This document shows, piece after piece, positions 17,458-26,117 of a stretch of 64,000 nt of DNA. Position 1 is the stretch's first letter; the number at the start of each line of letters is the position of its first letter. Source of the stretch: Winogradskya humida (GTDB lineage Bacteria > Actinomycetota > Actinomycetes > Mycobacteriales > Micromonosporaceae); assembly GCF_016862215.1 (NCBI RefSeq), contig NZ_BOMN01000010.1:1-64000 (forward strand). The letters are read 5' to 3'. A program made the translations under genes and the position numbers. A model generated the notes under the pieces. It did no database searches and was not told the DNA's origin. It worked only from the letters and a program-made list of their open reading frames with translations.

Positions 17458-19029
17458 ATGAGCGAGAACCCGGACGCCACCACCGCCGAGTGTTGCACCC
17501 CGGCGACTGAGGCGATCGACGCCGGCGCCGAATGCTGCGCCGGCACCGATGACGCATCAGCGGGCACTGATGACAACGTGACGACTGTTGCCCGGGCGGA
17601 CGGATCCCCGATCGAGCACGCCGACCCGTCGCTGCCCGTGGTGGTCGTCGGGGCGGGCCCGGTCGGTCTTGCAGCCGCCGCCCACCTGACCGAACGCGGC
17701 ATCGGCTTCGTGGTTCTCGAATCCGGCGAGCACCCCGCGGCCGCCGTCCGCCAATGGGGCCACGTCCGCCTGTTCTCCCCCTGGCGGTTCACCATGGACG
17801 GCGCCGCGGCCCGGCTGCTCACCTATGCCGGCTGGGTGCGCCCCGACGACGACAAGCTGCCCACCGGCGCTCAGCTCGCCGAGGACTATCTGCAGCCCCT
17901 GGCCGACCTCCCCGCGATCAAGCCGCACGTGCGTTACGGCGCCCGCGTCGTCGCGATCACCCGCCTCGGCCTGGACCGCGTCCGGACCGCCGGCCGTGAC
18001 ACCACCCCGTTCCTCGTGCGCCTCGCGAACGGTGAGGACATCCTCGCCGCCGCGGTCATCGACGCCTCCGGCACCTGGGGCACCCCCAACGTGCTCGGCG
18101 CCGCCGGCATCCCCGCCCACGGCGAGAGCGACATTTCCGCGTACGTGGAATCGGCGTTGCCGGACGTCCTGGGCCGCGACCGGGACCGGTTCGCGGGCCG
18201 CCGCACCCTGGTCGTCGGCGCCGGGCACTCCGCCGCGAACACCCTGCTCGCCCTGACCGACCTCGCCGCACAGGAGCCCGGCACCACCGTCACCTGGGCG
18301 ATCCGCGCCACCGACCCCACCCGCGCCTACGGCGGTGGCGAAGCTGACGCCCTGCCCGCGCGTGGCGCACTCGGCACCCGGCTACGCGCGCACGTCGACA
18401 ACGGCACGATCACCCTGCTCACCGGCTTCGGTATCCAGCGCCTGTCCCCGGCCGGGACCAGCGTCGAGGTCTCCGACGGGCACCGCACGGTCACCGCCGA
18501 CCGCGTCGTGTCCGCGACCGGCTTCCGCCCCGACCACGCGATGGTCAGCGAACTACGCCTGGACCTGGACCCGACCCTGGGCTCCACCCGCCGCCTGGCC
18601 CCGCTCATCGACCCGAACGAGCACTCCTGCGGCACCGTCCCGCCGCACGGCGTCGACGAGCTCACCCACCCCGAGCCCGGCTTCTACGCCGTCGGGGTGA
18701 AGTCCTACGGCCGAGCCCCGACGTTCCTGCTCGCCACCGGCTACGAGCAGGCCCGCTCCGTGGTCGCCGCCCTCGCCGGTGACTGGACCGCCGCCCGCGA
18801 CGTCCAGCTCGACCTGCCCGAAACCGGCGTCTGCACCAGCAACCCGGTCGAAGGCGACGACACCATCGCCGCCGGAGGCAGCTGCTGCGGCACCCCGGCC
18901 GCCGAACCCGAGCCCGCCGGCCGGGGACAGGCCACCGGAATATCCGGCGGCCCGCTGTCAGCGCCACTGACCCTGGTCACCATCGGCGGCAACGCCCAGG
19001 ACAACCAGGCCGGCGGCTGCTGCAGCTGA
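17458..19029 (+). CDS. ArsO-like FAD-dependent oxidoreductase with Cys-Cys termini
   Basis: A 523-residue flavoprotein divergent from arsR. A Rossmann FAD motif VVVVGAGPVGLAAAAHLTERG begins near residue 60; a second dinucleotide motif (TLVVGAGHSAANTLLAL) and SATGFRPD place it with ArsO/flavin monooxygenase-like proteins of arsenic islands, whose role is not settled. Cys pairs occur at both ends: AECC and ECCAG in the first 30 residues, SCCGTP and GGCCS in the last 60. These could bind arsenite. GAGGAG precedes the ATG. The MFS gene starts 7 bp downstream. Confidence 0.82.
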   Translation: MSENPDATTAECCTPATEAIDAGAECCAGTDDASAGTDDNVTTVARADGSPIEHADPSLPVVVVGAGPVGLAAAAHLTERGIGFVVLESGEHPAAAVRQWGHVRLFSPWRFTMDGAAARLLTYAGWVRPDDDKLPTGAQLAEDYLQPLADLPAIKPHVRYGARVVAITRLGLDRVRTAGRDTTPFLVRLANGEDILAAAVIDASGTWGTPNVLGAAGIPAHGESDISAYVESALPDVLGRDRDRFAGRRTLVVGAGHSAANTLLALTDLAAQEPGTTVTWAIRATDPTRAYGGGEADALPARGALGTRLRAHVDNGTITLLTGFGIQRLSPAGTSVEVSDGHRTVTADRVVSATGFRPDHAMVSELRLDLDPTLGSTRRLAPLIDPNEHSCGTVPPHGVDELTHPEPGFYAVGVKSYGRAPTFLLATGYEQARSVVAALAGDWTAARDVQLDLPETGVCTSNPVEGDDTIAAGGSCCGTPAAEPEPAGRGQATGISGGPLSAPLTLVTIGGNAQDNQAGGCCS

Positions 19030-19036
19030 CCCGCGG

Positions 19037-20254
19037 GTGACCTCACCGCCCACGGTGGCCGCCGATCGCGAGGCCGGCGGCCATCACGCCGCGCACCAGC
19101 GCCACGCCCGCCGCATCGTCGCCGCCCTCGCGATCACCCAGACCGTCGGCTACGGCACGCTCTACTACGCCTTCGCGGTCTTCCTCACCCCGCTCGCCCG
19201 CGACCTGCACACCACGACCACGGCGGTCACCGGCACCTTCACCGTCTCCGTACTGGTATCCGCGGCCCTGGCCGTGCCCGCGGGACGGTGGCTCGACCAC
19301 CACGGGGGCCGCGCCCTGATGACCGCCGGATCGCTGCTCGGCACCCTGATGCTCGTCGCCTGGTCCCAGGTCGGCACCCTGTGGCAGCTCTACGCCGTGC
19401 AGATCGGCATAGGCGCCGCCGCCGCGGCGAGCCTCTACGAGGCCGCGTTCGCCGTCGTCATCGCCTGGCACACTCCCGCCACCCGCTCCGGTGCGCTGCT
19501 GGTACTGACCGTGGTCGCCGGGTTCGCCAGTACCATTTTCCTGCCTCTGACCGGCTGGCTCGTCGAGCAGCACGGCTGGCGTACCGCGCTTCTGGCGCTG
19601 GCCCTGGTCCAGTTCCTGACCGTGCCGCCGCACCTCCTGGTTGTGCGCGCGGCACCACGAAAACCAGCACCGATCAGCAGGCCGGCCGGGCTCCGGCAGG
19701 TTCTGACCGACGGCGGTTTCTGGCTGCTGGCCGTCGGATTCACCGCCCACACCGCCGCCATCGCGGCGCTCACCGTCCACCTGGTCGCTGCCCTCACGGC
19801 GTGGGGCCACAGCGCCACCTTCGCCGCGACCGCGGCCGGGCTGCTCGGCGTCCTCTCGGTGACCGGGCGACTCATCACGACCGGCCTGCAACGACGCTTC
19901 CGCACCACGACCGTGGTCGCCGTCATCTTCGTTCTCCAAGCAGCCGCCGCGATGTCACTGCCGCTGGCCGGACGCCACACCGGCGCCGCCGTGGCGGGGA
20001 TCGTCGTCTTCGGGATCGGATTCGGCGTCGCCACCATCGCCAAGCCTGTCCTGATCGCCGCCCGCTACGACACCCGCCGCTACGCCACCATCGCCGGAAC
20101 CCTCGTGGTCCCGATGACGCTCGCCAAAGCCGCCGCACCCCTCGGCGCCGCCGCCCTGCACGCCACGACCGGCAACTACCTGCTCGTCTTCGGCGCGGCT
20201 GCGCTCAGCTGCGCCGTCGCGGCAACCTGCATCGCGGCGGCCCGGACCACGTGA
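19037..20254 (+). CDS. MFS transporter in the arsenic island
   Basis: A 405-residue, 12-helix major facilitator. The N-terminal half contains GYGTLYYAFAVFLTPLARDL and the A-motif-like GRWLDHHGGRALM; helices continue to the C terminus. Its position between the ArsO-like flavoprotein and a TauE/SafE-like gene suggests export of an arsenical or a related compound (ArsJ and ArsK are MFS arsenic exporters), but the substrate cannot be read from sequence. GTG start 7 bp after the upstream stop. Confidence 0.85.
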   Translation: MTSPPTVAADREAGGHHAAHQRHARRIVAALAITQTVGYGTLYYAFAVFLTPLARDLHTTTTAVTGTFTVSVLVSAALAVPAGRWLDHHGGRALMTAGSLLGTLMLVAWSQVGTLWQLYAVQIGIGAAAAASLYEAAFAVVIAWHTPATRSGALLVLTVVAGFASTIFLPLTGWLVEQHGWRTALLALALVQFLTVPPHLLVVRAAPRKPAPISRPAGLRQVLTDGGFWLLAVGFTAHTAAIAALTVHLVAALTAWGHSATFAATAAGLLGVLSVTGRLITTGLQRRFRTTTVVAVIFVLQAAAAMSLPLAGRHTGAAVAGIVVFGIGFGVATIAKPVLIAARYDTRRYATIAGTLVVPMTLAKAAAPLGAAALHATTGNYLLVFGAAALSCAVAATCIAAARTT

Positions 20255-20922
20255 TCCCGGATCGTGCGATCCGGACCGGCGTCCCGGTGGCTATGGTGGC
20301 GGCCATGATCGCGGGTCCCGGCGCGCTCGCTCGTTACCGCCGGGCCGGTGGCCTCACCGGACCGCTGGCCCGGCTTCTGCTCGCCGGGACCCTGCCCGGT
20401 GTTGTTCTCGGCGCCTGCATCCGGGTCTTCGCCATTCCCGGGCCCCGCGTCTTCCGCCTTGTTGTCGCCGTCGTGCTGCTGCCCCTTGGGGTCTGGCTCA
20501 TCGCTCGCGCAGCTCACCCCGGCACCCGGGACCGGCAACCGTTGTCCCGGCGTACCGTTCTCGGTCTCGGTCTCGCGGTCGGCACCGTCGGCGGAATCTA
20601 CGGCATCGGCGGCGGTTCGTTGCTCGGCCCGATCCTCGCCGGTCGCGGCACCCCCATGACGATCATCGCCCCGGCGGCTCTGGCGTGCACCTTCCTCACG
20701 TCGATCGCCGGTGCACTCACCTACGGCCTGCTCGCGTTCACCACGACCGGTGACATCGCCCCACATTGGACGCTCGGCCTGCTCTGCGGCGCCGGTGGCC
20801 TCATCGGCGGCTACCTCGGCGCACGCCTGCAGCCACGTCTCCCCGAACGCACCCTGCGACTCCTGCTCGGCGGCCTGGCCACCGCACTCGCAGTCCTCTA
20901 CCTGTCCCAGAGCATCGCCTGA
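20251..20922 (+). CDS. TauE/SafE-family membrane permease, N-terminally short
   Basis: A 223-residue hydrophobic protein. The second half has the TauE/SafE signature GIYGIGGGSLLGPILAGRG and LTSIAGALTYG, and the protein ends normally. The first half begins at RYRRAGGLTGPLARLLLAGTLPGVVLGA, a segment normally preceded by about 40-50 residues holding the first GxGGG repeat. So it is either truncated at the N terminus or a divergent short member. The GTG overlaps the MFS stop (GTGA), which supports translation from here. The family exports sulfite, sulfonates or other anions. Confidence 0.7.
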   Translation: MIPDRAIRTGVPVAMVAAMIAGPGALARYRRAGGLTGPLARLLLAGTLPGVVLGACIRVFAIPGPRVFRLVVAVVLLPLGVWLIARAAHPGTRDRQPLSRRTVLGLGLAVGTVGGIYGIGGGSLLGPILAGRGTPMTIIAPAALACTFLTSIAGALTYGLLAFTTTGDIAPHWTLGLLCGAGGLIGGYLGARLQPRLPERTLRLLLGGLATALAVLYLSQSIA

Positions 20923-20940
20923 GCGGGTCAGCTGTGCGGG

Positions 20941-21894
20941 TCAGCTGTGCAGGTTGCGGCGCAGGAAGGTGTGCCAGGTCTGTTCGAAGGAATGAGTCAG
21001 GGCCGACTTCGCGGCGAACCGGTCCCAGGCGTGAAACGCGCGGGCGTACAGATGCAGGTCGACCGGGACGCCCGCGGCGAGCAACCGGCCGGCGAAGTTG
21101 ATGCCCTCGTCGCGGAGCAGGTCGAACTGGGCGACAGCGATGAAGGTGTCCGGCAGACCGGCAAGATCGATGGCCCGCCCCGGGGCAGCGTACGGATGGA
21201 CGTCCTCCCGCCCGCCGAGCACCGCCTCCCAGGCGAGCTGGATGTCCCGGCGCGCGAAAACCACCTCGGCGGCGGGTTCGTGGCTGGACGGTGTGTCGAG
21301 CCGGTCGTCGAGCATCGGGTAGAGCAGCGACAACGACCGCGGCTGCCGCCCATCCCGGTCACGCACCATGAGAGCGGTGGCCGCGGCCGGCGCCCCGCCC
21401 CCACTGGCACCGGCAAGCCCGATCCGGTCCGGGTCGATCCCGTGGTCAGCAGCGTGAGCAACAAGATATGTGTACGCGAGACAGCCGTCCTCAGCCGCCC
21501 CAGGCGCCGCCGTCTCCGGCGCAAGCCGGTAAACCACAGCGGCCAGCACACAATCAACATCAAGAGCCAGCCCCGTGTGGTAGGCGTCATCGTCGCGAGC
21601 GCTCTCCCCAAGAACCTGCGCACCGGCATGGAACCACAACAGCCCCGGGCGAACGTGCCCGCCATCAGCGGGCCGATACAGAACAACGTCAAGCTCGGTC
21701 CCGTCGCCCCGCGGAATCCGCAGCGTCTCGATCACAACCCGGGGATCAGGTGTGGCCGGGACCGAATACGCGCGGAGCTGCGCGCGCAGCCCTGGGATGT
21801 CGGAGAGTTCGAGCAGCGTGCCGTTGGCGGCCTTGGGCAGGGCGGCGAACGCGGCGGCGAGCTCGGGGTCGAGCGCGTCAATAATTCCAGGCAT
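20941..21894 (-). CDS. Alpha/beta hydrolase, hormone-sensitive-lipase-like esterase
   Basis: A 317-residue esterase of the HSL group. The catalytic Ser lies in GLAGASGGGAPAA (usual GDSAGG), Asp in FDLLRDEG and His in RAFHAWDRF. The oxyanion motif, usually HGGG, reads HAGAQ, so the family's hallmark is altered at two glycines. A 14-bp direct duplication (GCGGGTCAGCTGT) covers the stop region at 20925-20950. It lies downstream of the codirectional SDR, separated by tandem repeats. Activity is plausible but the altered motifs leave doubt. Confidence 0.85.
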   Translation of the reverse strand: MPGIIDALDPELAAAFAALPKAANGTLLELSDIPGLRAQLRAYSVPATPDPRVVIETLRIPRGDGTELDVVLYRPADGGHVRPGLLWFHAGAQVLGESARDDDAYHTGLALDVDCVLAAVVYRLAPETAAPGAAEDGCLAYTYLVAHAADHGIDPDRIGLAGASGGGAPAAATALMVRDRDGRQPRSLSLLYPMLDDRLDTPSSHEPAAEVVFARRDIQLAWEAVLGGREDVHPYAAPGRAIDLAGLPDTFIAVAQFDLLRDEGINFAGRLLAAGVPVDLHLYARAFHAWDRFAAKSALTHSFEQTWHTFLRRNLHS

Positions 21895-21955
21895 GAGAAC
21901 GGTCCTTAAAAGAGAGAGTTGAGATCTTCAGAAGAGCAAGAGCCGAGGCCCTCAG

Positions 21956-22090
21956 GGAAAGGCTGTGCCCGCGGAAAGGCTGTGCCCCCGGGAAAGGCTG
22001 TGCCCCCCGAAGAAAGCTGGGGTCCTCAGAAGTGCTGGGGTCCTCAGAAAAGGTTGGGGTCCTCAGATAGAGAGCTGGGGTCCCTAGAAG
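21956..22090. repeat. Two kinds of tandem repeat between SDR and esterase genes
   Basis: Three copies of a 17-18-bp unit (GGAAAGGCTGTGCCCC) fill 21956-22008, then four copies of an 18-21-bp unit (GCTGGGGTCCTCAGAA) fill 22016-22090. The last copy contains the SDR stop codon. The array takes up most of the spacer between the two minus-strand genes, and copy number is likely to vary between strains. Confidence 0.85.
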
Positions 22091-22845
22091 AGCGAAGGCT
22101 GGCCGCTGCCGGCGGTGATGCCGCCGTCGACGGGCAGGATCGTGCCGGTGATGAAGCGGGCGTCGGCGGAGGCCAGGAAGCTGACCGCGGCGGCGACGTC
22201 GGCCGGGGTGCTGAAGCCGGCGAGGGCGCGCCGCTGGTTGAAGCGTTCGATCATGTCCGCGTACGTGTCGGCCAGCTCTTCCGGGCCGGTCAGCGACGGG
22301 GCGACGGTGTTGACCCGGATGCCGTACTGGCCGAGGTCGAAGGCGAGCCCGCGGGTGAAGTTCACGACCGCGCCCTTGGCCGCGTTGTAGGCGGTGAGCC
22401 GGCGGTCGCCACCGAGCCCGGAGGCCGAGGCGATCTGCACGATGCTGCCGCGACTCTCCTTCAGGTACGGCAGCGCCGCCTGCGCACCGAAGAAGCAGCT
22501 GTCGACGTCCGTGCTCATGATCAGTCGCCAGTCGGCGAGGGTGGTCTCGGCGAACTCCCTGGCGAGCCCGAGGCCGGCGTTGGACACCAGGACGTCGATG
22601 CCGCCGAACCGGGCCGCGCCGGCGTCGATCATCGCCCGCACCTCGTCCTGGCTGGTGACGTCGGTGGCCACGGCGAGCGCGCGGTCGGTGCCGAGCTCGG
22701 CAGCGAGGGCGTCCAGCCGGTCCTTACGCCGTGCCGCGAGGACGAGGTTGGCCCCTTCTGCCGCGAACCGGCGGGCGATGCCGTCGCCGATGCCGGAACT
22801 CGCTCCGGTGACGACGACCGTCCTGCCGAGGAAACGTTGCTCCAT
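22084..22845 (-). CDS. Short-chain dehydrogenase/reductase (SDR)
   Basis: A 253-residue classical SDR. TGASSGIGDGIA is the cofactor loop near residue 14, SNAGLG near 90, catalytic Ser in IASASGLGG and YNAAK; the Asp-lacking AARR after the second strand suggests NADPH. The C terminus ITGTILPVDGGIT is typical. An ATG ten codons upstream lies inside the operator array, so I chose the internal ATG preceded by AGAAGG. Divergent from a TetR gene that probably represses it. Confidence 0.9.
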   Translation of the reverse strand: MEQRFLGRTVVVTGASSGIGDGIARRFAAEGANLVLAARRKDRLDALAAELGTDRALAVATDVTSQDEVRAMIDAGAARFGGIDVLVSNAGLGLAREFAETTLADWRLIMSTDVDSCFFGAQAALPYLKESRGSIVQIASASGLGGDRRLTAYNAAKGAVVNFTRGLAFDLGQYGIRVNTVAPSLTGPEELADTYADMIERFNQRRALAGFSTPADVAAAVSFLASADARFITGTILPVDGGITAGSGQPSLF

Positions 22846-22860
22846 GTAAGCCTTCTTATC

Positions 22861-22942
22861 GTCAGTGACTGACACAACGTCATGTCAGAAACTGACGGTA
22901 CAACGAGTCAGTCACTGACGCAATGAAACGTCAGTGACTGAC
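22861..22942. promoter_or_regulatory. Four phased 13-bp palindromes (TetR operator array)
   Basis: Palindromes of the form GTCAG-N3-CTGAC start at 22861, 22884, 22907 and 22930: exactly 23 bp apart each time. Three have GTCAGTGACTGAC or its complement as the core, one has GTCAGAAACTGAC. They fill the whole gap between the SDR start and the tetR promoter. Confidence 0.88.
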
Positions 22943-22962
22943 TTTTGTGCTAGGGTCGCTTC

Positions 22963-23529
22963 GTGCCACGCAACGGTGAAGAGGTGCGGCTACGGCTGCA
23001 GGAGGCCGCACTGGAGCTCTATCTGGAGCGCGGTTACGACAAGACGACGACCGGCGACATCGCCGCCCGCGCCGGCGTCACCGAGCGGACGTTCTTCCGC
23101 CACTTCACCGACAAGCGCGAGGTCTTCTTCGACGGCCAGGCCGAGCTCCTCGCCCTGCTCACCGCAGCAGTCGCCGCGGTGCCGGCCGGCACCAGACCGC
23201 TGCCCACCCTGCGGGCCGCCTTCCACGAGGCCGTGCCCCTGATCGAGCGAAACCTCCCGGTCACCGAGCGCCGCCGCCCGGTCATCATGGCGACGCCGGC
23301 GCTACAGGAGCGGGCACTGGCCAAACACGCAGCACTGGTCGGCGCACTCACCGAAGCCCTCCAGGCCCGGGGCACCACCGACCAACTCGCCGCCCTGTGC
23401 GCCCAGGTGGGCATGGACACCTACGCAATCGCCGTCCGCCGCTGGGCCGCCGACCGCACGAACGACCTCCACACCCACCTCGACCAGGCCTTCACCGACC
23501 TCCGCCTAGCCTCCAACGCCCTCAAGTAG
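22963..23529 (+). CDS. TetR family regulator
   Basis: A 188-residue repressor with an N-terminal HTH (LYLERGYDKTTTGDIAARAG, VTERTFFRHFTDKREVFF) and a C-terminal domain of the TetR_C group common in Streptomyces. The GTG start is 7 bp after a TAGGGT -10 hexamer (22950-22955), so the mRNA is probably leaderless. The fourth operator overlaps the -35 region, so self-repression is expected along with control of the divergent SDR. Confidence 0.9.
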   Translation: MPRNGEEVRLRLQEAALELYLERGYDKTTTGDIAARAGVTERTFFRHFTDKREVFFDGQAELLALLTAAVAAVPAGTRPLPTLRAAFHEAVPLIERNLPVTERRRPVIMATPALQERALAKHAALVGALTEALQARGTTDQLAALCAQVGMDTYAIAVRRWAADRTNDLHTHLDQAFTDLRLASNALK

Positions 23530-23551
23530 CGGCAGGCGGGCGTGGCCGGGT

Positions 23552-24823
23552 CTACTGGCGTTGGTGGTATTGGTTGCGGCAGGGCTTCTGGTAAGGGTCG
23601 ACGTCGGGTGGCGGGATGAAATCCGGGCGACGGTCAGGACCGAACCGGATCCGCCAGCCCGCTCTCGGATCGTGAAGAACCTTATGGTGCCGCACACACA
23701 ACAACACCAGATTGTCCAGATTCGTGGGCCCGCCATCCGCCCAATGCCAGACGTGATGCGCATCCGCCCACCGCGGCGGCCGATCACACCCCGGAAACCC
23801 ACAACCACGATCACGCACATGCAGAGCGCGGCGCAAAGCCCCGGTAGCAAGGCGCCGGCGGCGACCAGCGTTGAGGATCTGACCCTGACCGCCCAGAATA
23901 ATGGGAAGAATCCGGGCGTCACAGGCCAACCGGCGCACCGTCTCGGGCGACACCCGCACCCCAGTATCGGTCGTACCGACACCCCAAGCCCGAGCCAGCG
24001 GGTCATAAGCGACTGACACCGACAACTGCGGCGGCTCACCACCGTCGACAGGCAGCTCGGTGCTCCGCAACGCCAGCCGGGAAATCTCGATCAGCGCATC
24101 CGCCCGCTGCTGCGCCGGGGTCCGCTTGTCCTCCGGGCCCGGCTCGCACAACGGATGCAAGGCAGCCTGCACCACTGCAGCGTCCTCGAGACCAAGCGCC
24201 CCGGACAACCGGACCATGCCATTGACCGGCAACGACATAGTGAAACCACGCCGAGGATGAACACGGGCCTCCTGCCGGGCCAGTGCAGCCGCTGCGGCCT
24301 GATCAGCGATCTCCGGAGCGACATGATCAAGGATCCGCTCCCCGACACGACGCAACTGGTAGGCAGGAAACTCCCCCGCCATACCGAGCAGAACAACCTC
24401 GGCCTGCTCCACAATCGCGAACGTATCCGCCGCCCCATCGGTGAGAGCGAGATCGTCCGGCAAAGCATCAAGAGTCTCCGCGATCACCGCAGCCTGACGC
24501 AGATCAGCACGACCATCAAGAACGGCCTGCCCGATCACAGGACGCTGCAGCACATCAGCATGAGCAACCAACTCCCGAGCCGGCTGCGGATCAACCAGCA
24601 GCACCGAACGCAGCCAGCCCTTCGCGGAACGATGCCCCTGCGCCGCAGGAATACCCCGGCTGCAAGCCTGCCGGACCAGCCGGGCCTGCAGCACCGTAGC
24701 GACCTGCGCAAGATGATGCGCAGCATGCAGCATGCCAGTCACATCATGGTCGGACAGCGGCCACAACGGAGCAGCGGCGAGCTCCGCCGCCTCCTTGCTC
24801 AACTGCTCCAACCGAGCCAACAT
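23552..24823 (-). CDS. DUF222/HNH endonuclease domain protein
   Basis: A 423-residue protein of the actinobacterial DUF222-HNH family (mycobacterial 13E12-type). An N-terminal alpha-helical DUF222 region runs to about residue 260. The C-terminal HNH nuclease has the zinc cysteines in GCGFPGCDRPPRWADAHHVW, HH and NLVLLCVRHHKVLHD near the end. The family is multicopy and its function is unresolved; mobile-DNA or DNA-processing roles have been suggested. ATG preferred over a GTG six codons earlier. Convergent with tetR, 22 bp apart. Confidence 0.9.
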   Translation of the reverse strand: MLARLEQLSKEAAELAAAPLWPLSDHDVTGMLHAAHHLAQVATVLQARLVRQACSRGIPAAQGHRSAKGWLRSVLLVDPQPARELVAHADVLQRPVIGQAVLDGRADLRQAAVIAETLDALPDDLALTDGAADTFAIVEQAEVVLLGMAGEFPAYQLRRVGERILDHVAPEIADQAAAAALARQEARVHPRRGFTMSLPVNGMVRLSGALGLEDAAVVQAALHPLCEPGPEDKRTPAQQRADALIEISRLALRSTELPVDGGEPPQLSVSVAYDPLARAWGVGTTDTGVRVSPETVRRLACDARILPIILGGQGQILNAGRRRRLATGALRRALHVRDRGCGFPGCDRPPRWADAHHVWHWADGGPTNLDNLVLLCVRHHKVLHDPRAGWRIRFGPDRRPDFIPPPDVDPYQKPCRNQYHQRQ

Positions 24824-24920
24824 GAACCTAGAATAGAACACCTGTACGACAAGTTTCAGCCGCGCAGAGCCCCCTGGAGGGACTGGAATCCGACACTGAA
24901 AACCGAGGGCCGCGCGAGGC

Positions 24921-26117
24921 TCAGTCGCAGGTCCAGGTCACGGCGCGGCCGCTGTTCCGGTCGCCCTTCTGGGTGAAGATGTGGATGCTGCCGGTTACGG
25001 TCCTGCCGTCGTCGCTGATGCCGAGGGCACCGAGGAGGCCGTCGACCGGGGCCCGGCCGAGGGGACGAGCCACACCGTTGAGGTATACGTACGTCTTCGC
25101 GTCGTCGTACAGGCCGATCACGTTTCCCTCGCCGCCCGCCACCTGCGGGGCGCCGAACTGGGCGGGTAGTTCCTCGGACTTTCCGGTGACGACGTTGTAG
25201 CGGAAGCCGGTGACGAAGCCCTGGCCGGGGACGGTGTCCGAGCCCACGGCCCAGCCGTTGGCGATCCCGGTCAGGGAACGCTCGTCGCGCCCGACCGGTG
25301 CGGGCAACTCCCGGACGCTTCCGTCGGGTAGCCACAGCGCCGCCTTCGTCGATCCGCCACCCTGGAGGTAGCCGATGACGGTGCCGCTCTCGTCCATGCC
25401 GTCCGCCCCGCTGGCGTAGTAGCCGTCCGGCAGTGCCAGCTTGGTGGGCTCGGCGTCGGGGCTCTGCCAGACGACCGCCGAGCCGGGTTGCTGCGAGCCT
25501 GCGATCCGGCCGTTGTCGGTGATTGCGACAGCGACTCCGTTGCCGCCCTTGAGTGCGGTCAACGACCCGTCCGCGTAGACGTACGGCGTGGTCCGGCCCG
25601 TGGCGGAGGTGATGGTGACGACGAAATCGCCCTTGCCGTTCAGCGCGTAGCTCGCGTCCGTGAACGTGGGCAGCGTGACCTCGGAGACCTTCGCGCCGCC
25701 CCGCCATACGACCGCTTTCACCTTGCCGCCGCTGCTCTTCTGCTCCTCCAGCACGTACCGGCCGGTGTGGTCAACGGCGTGCACCACGGTGGTCGGTCCC
25801 GGCAGGAACGCGCTGCGGCATTCGGCACCGACCGGGGCGGGTGACCGGTCCGGCGCGGGTGCAGAGCCGCTGGGAGAGGGGGCGCTGGGAGAGGACATGG
25901 GTACGCCACTCGTGTGCGCCGCGTTCCGCACGGAGACCGCCGTCCCCGCGCCCACCGCCGCCACGGCCACCACCGCCAGGGCCGTGGTGCCCCAGGTGCG
26001 GGTCCTGCGGCGCTTGTCGCCGGCCCGGATGATCTCCGTGAGGTCGAGCCGTTGCGCGCCGGCGGGCTCGCCGGCCAGCGGGCCGAGCAGGGCGCGGGCG
26101 TCGTCGTTGTTGCTCAT
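24921..26117 (-). CDS. Single-pass membrane protein with extracytoplasmic repeat domain, sigma-factor partner
   Basis: A 398-residue protein. About 40 cytoplasmic residues (with LDLTEIIRAGDKRRRTRTWG) precede a single transmembrane helix (TALAVVAVAAVGAGTAVSV), then a Ser/Pro/Ala-rich spacer and a long extracytoplasmic domain with repeated blades such as GVAVAITDNGRIAGSQQPG and GMDESGTVIGYLQG, like the HAF or beta-propeller repeats. It overlaps the SigE-type sigma factor gene by ATGA. Such genes behind SigE-family sigma factors often encode the membrane partner, and I infer an anti-sigma or signal-sensing role; no ZAS motif is present. Confidence 0.75.
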   Translation of the reverse strand: MSNNDDARALLGPLAGEPAGAQRLDLTEIIRAGDKRRRTRTWGTTALAVVAVAAVGAGTAVSVRNAAHTSGVPMSSPSAPSPSGSAPAPDRSPAPVGAECRSAFLPGPTTVVHAVDHTGRYVLEEQKSSGGKVKAVVWRGGAKVSEVTLPTFTDASYALNGKGDFVVTITSATGRTTPYVYADGSLTALKGGNGVAVAITDNGRIAGSQQPGSAVVWQSPDAEPTKLALPDGYYASGADGMDESGTVIGYLQGGGSTKAALWLPDGSVRELPAPVGRDERSLTGIANGWAVGSDTVPGQGFVTGFRYNVVTGKSEELPAQFGAPQVAGGEGNVIGLYDDAKTYVYLNGVARPLGRAPVDGLLGALGISDDGRTVTGSIHIFTQKGDRNSGRAVTWTCD

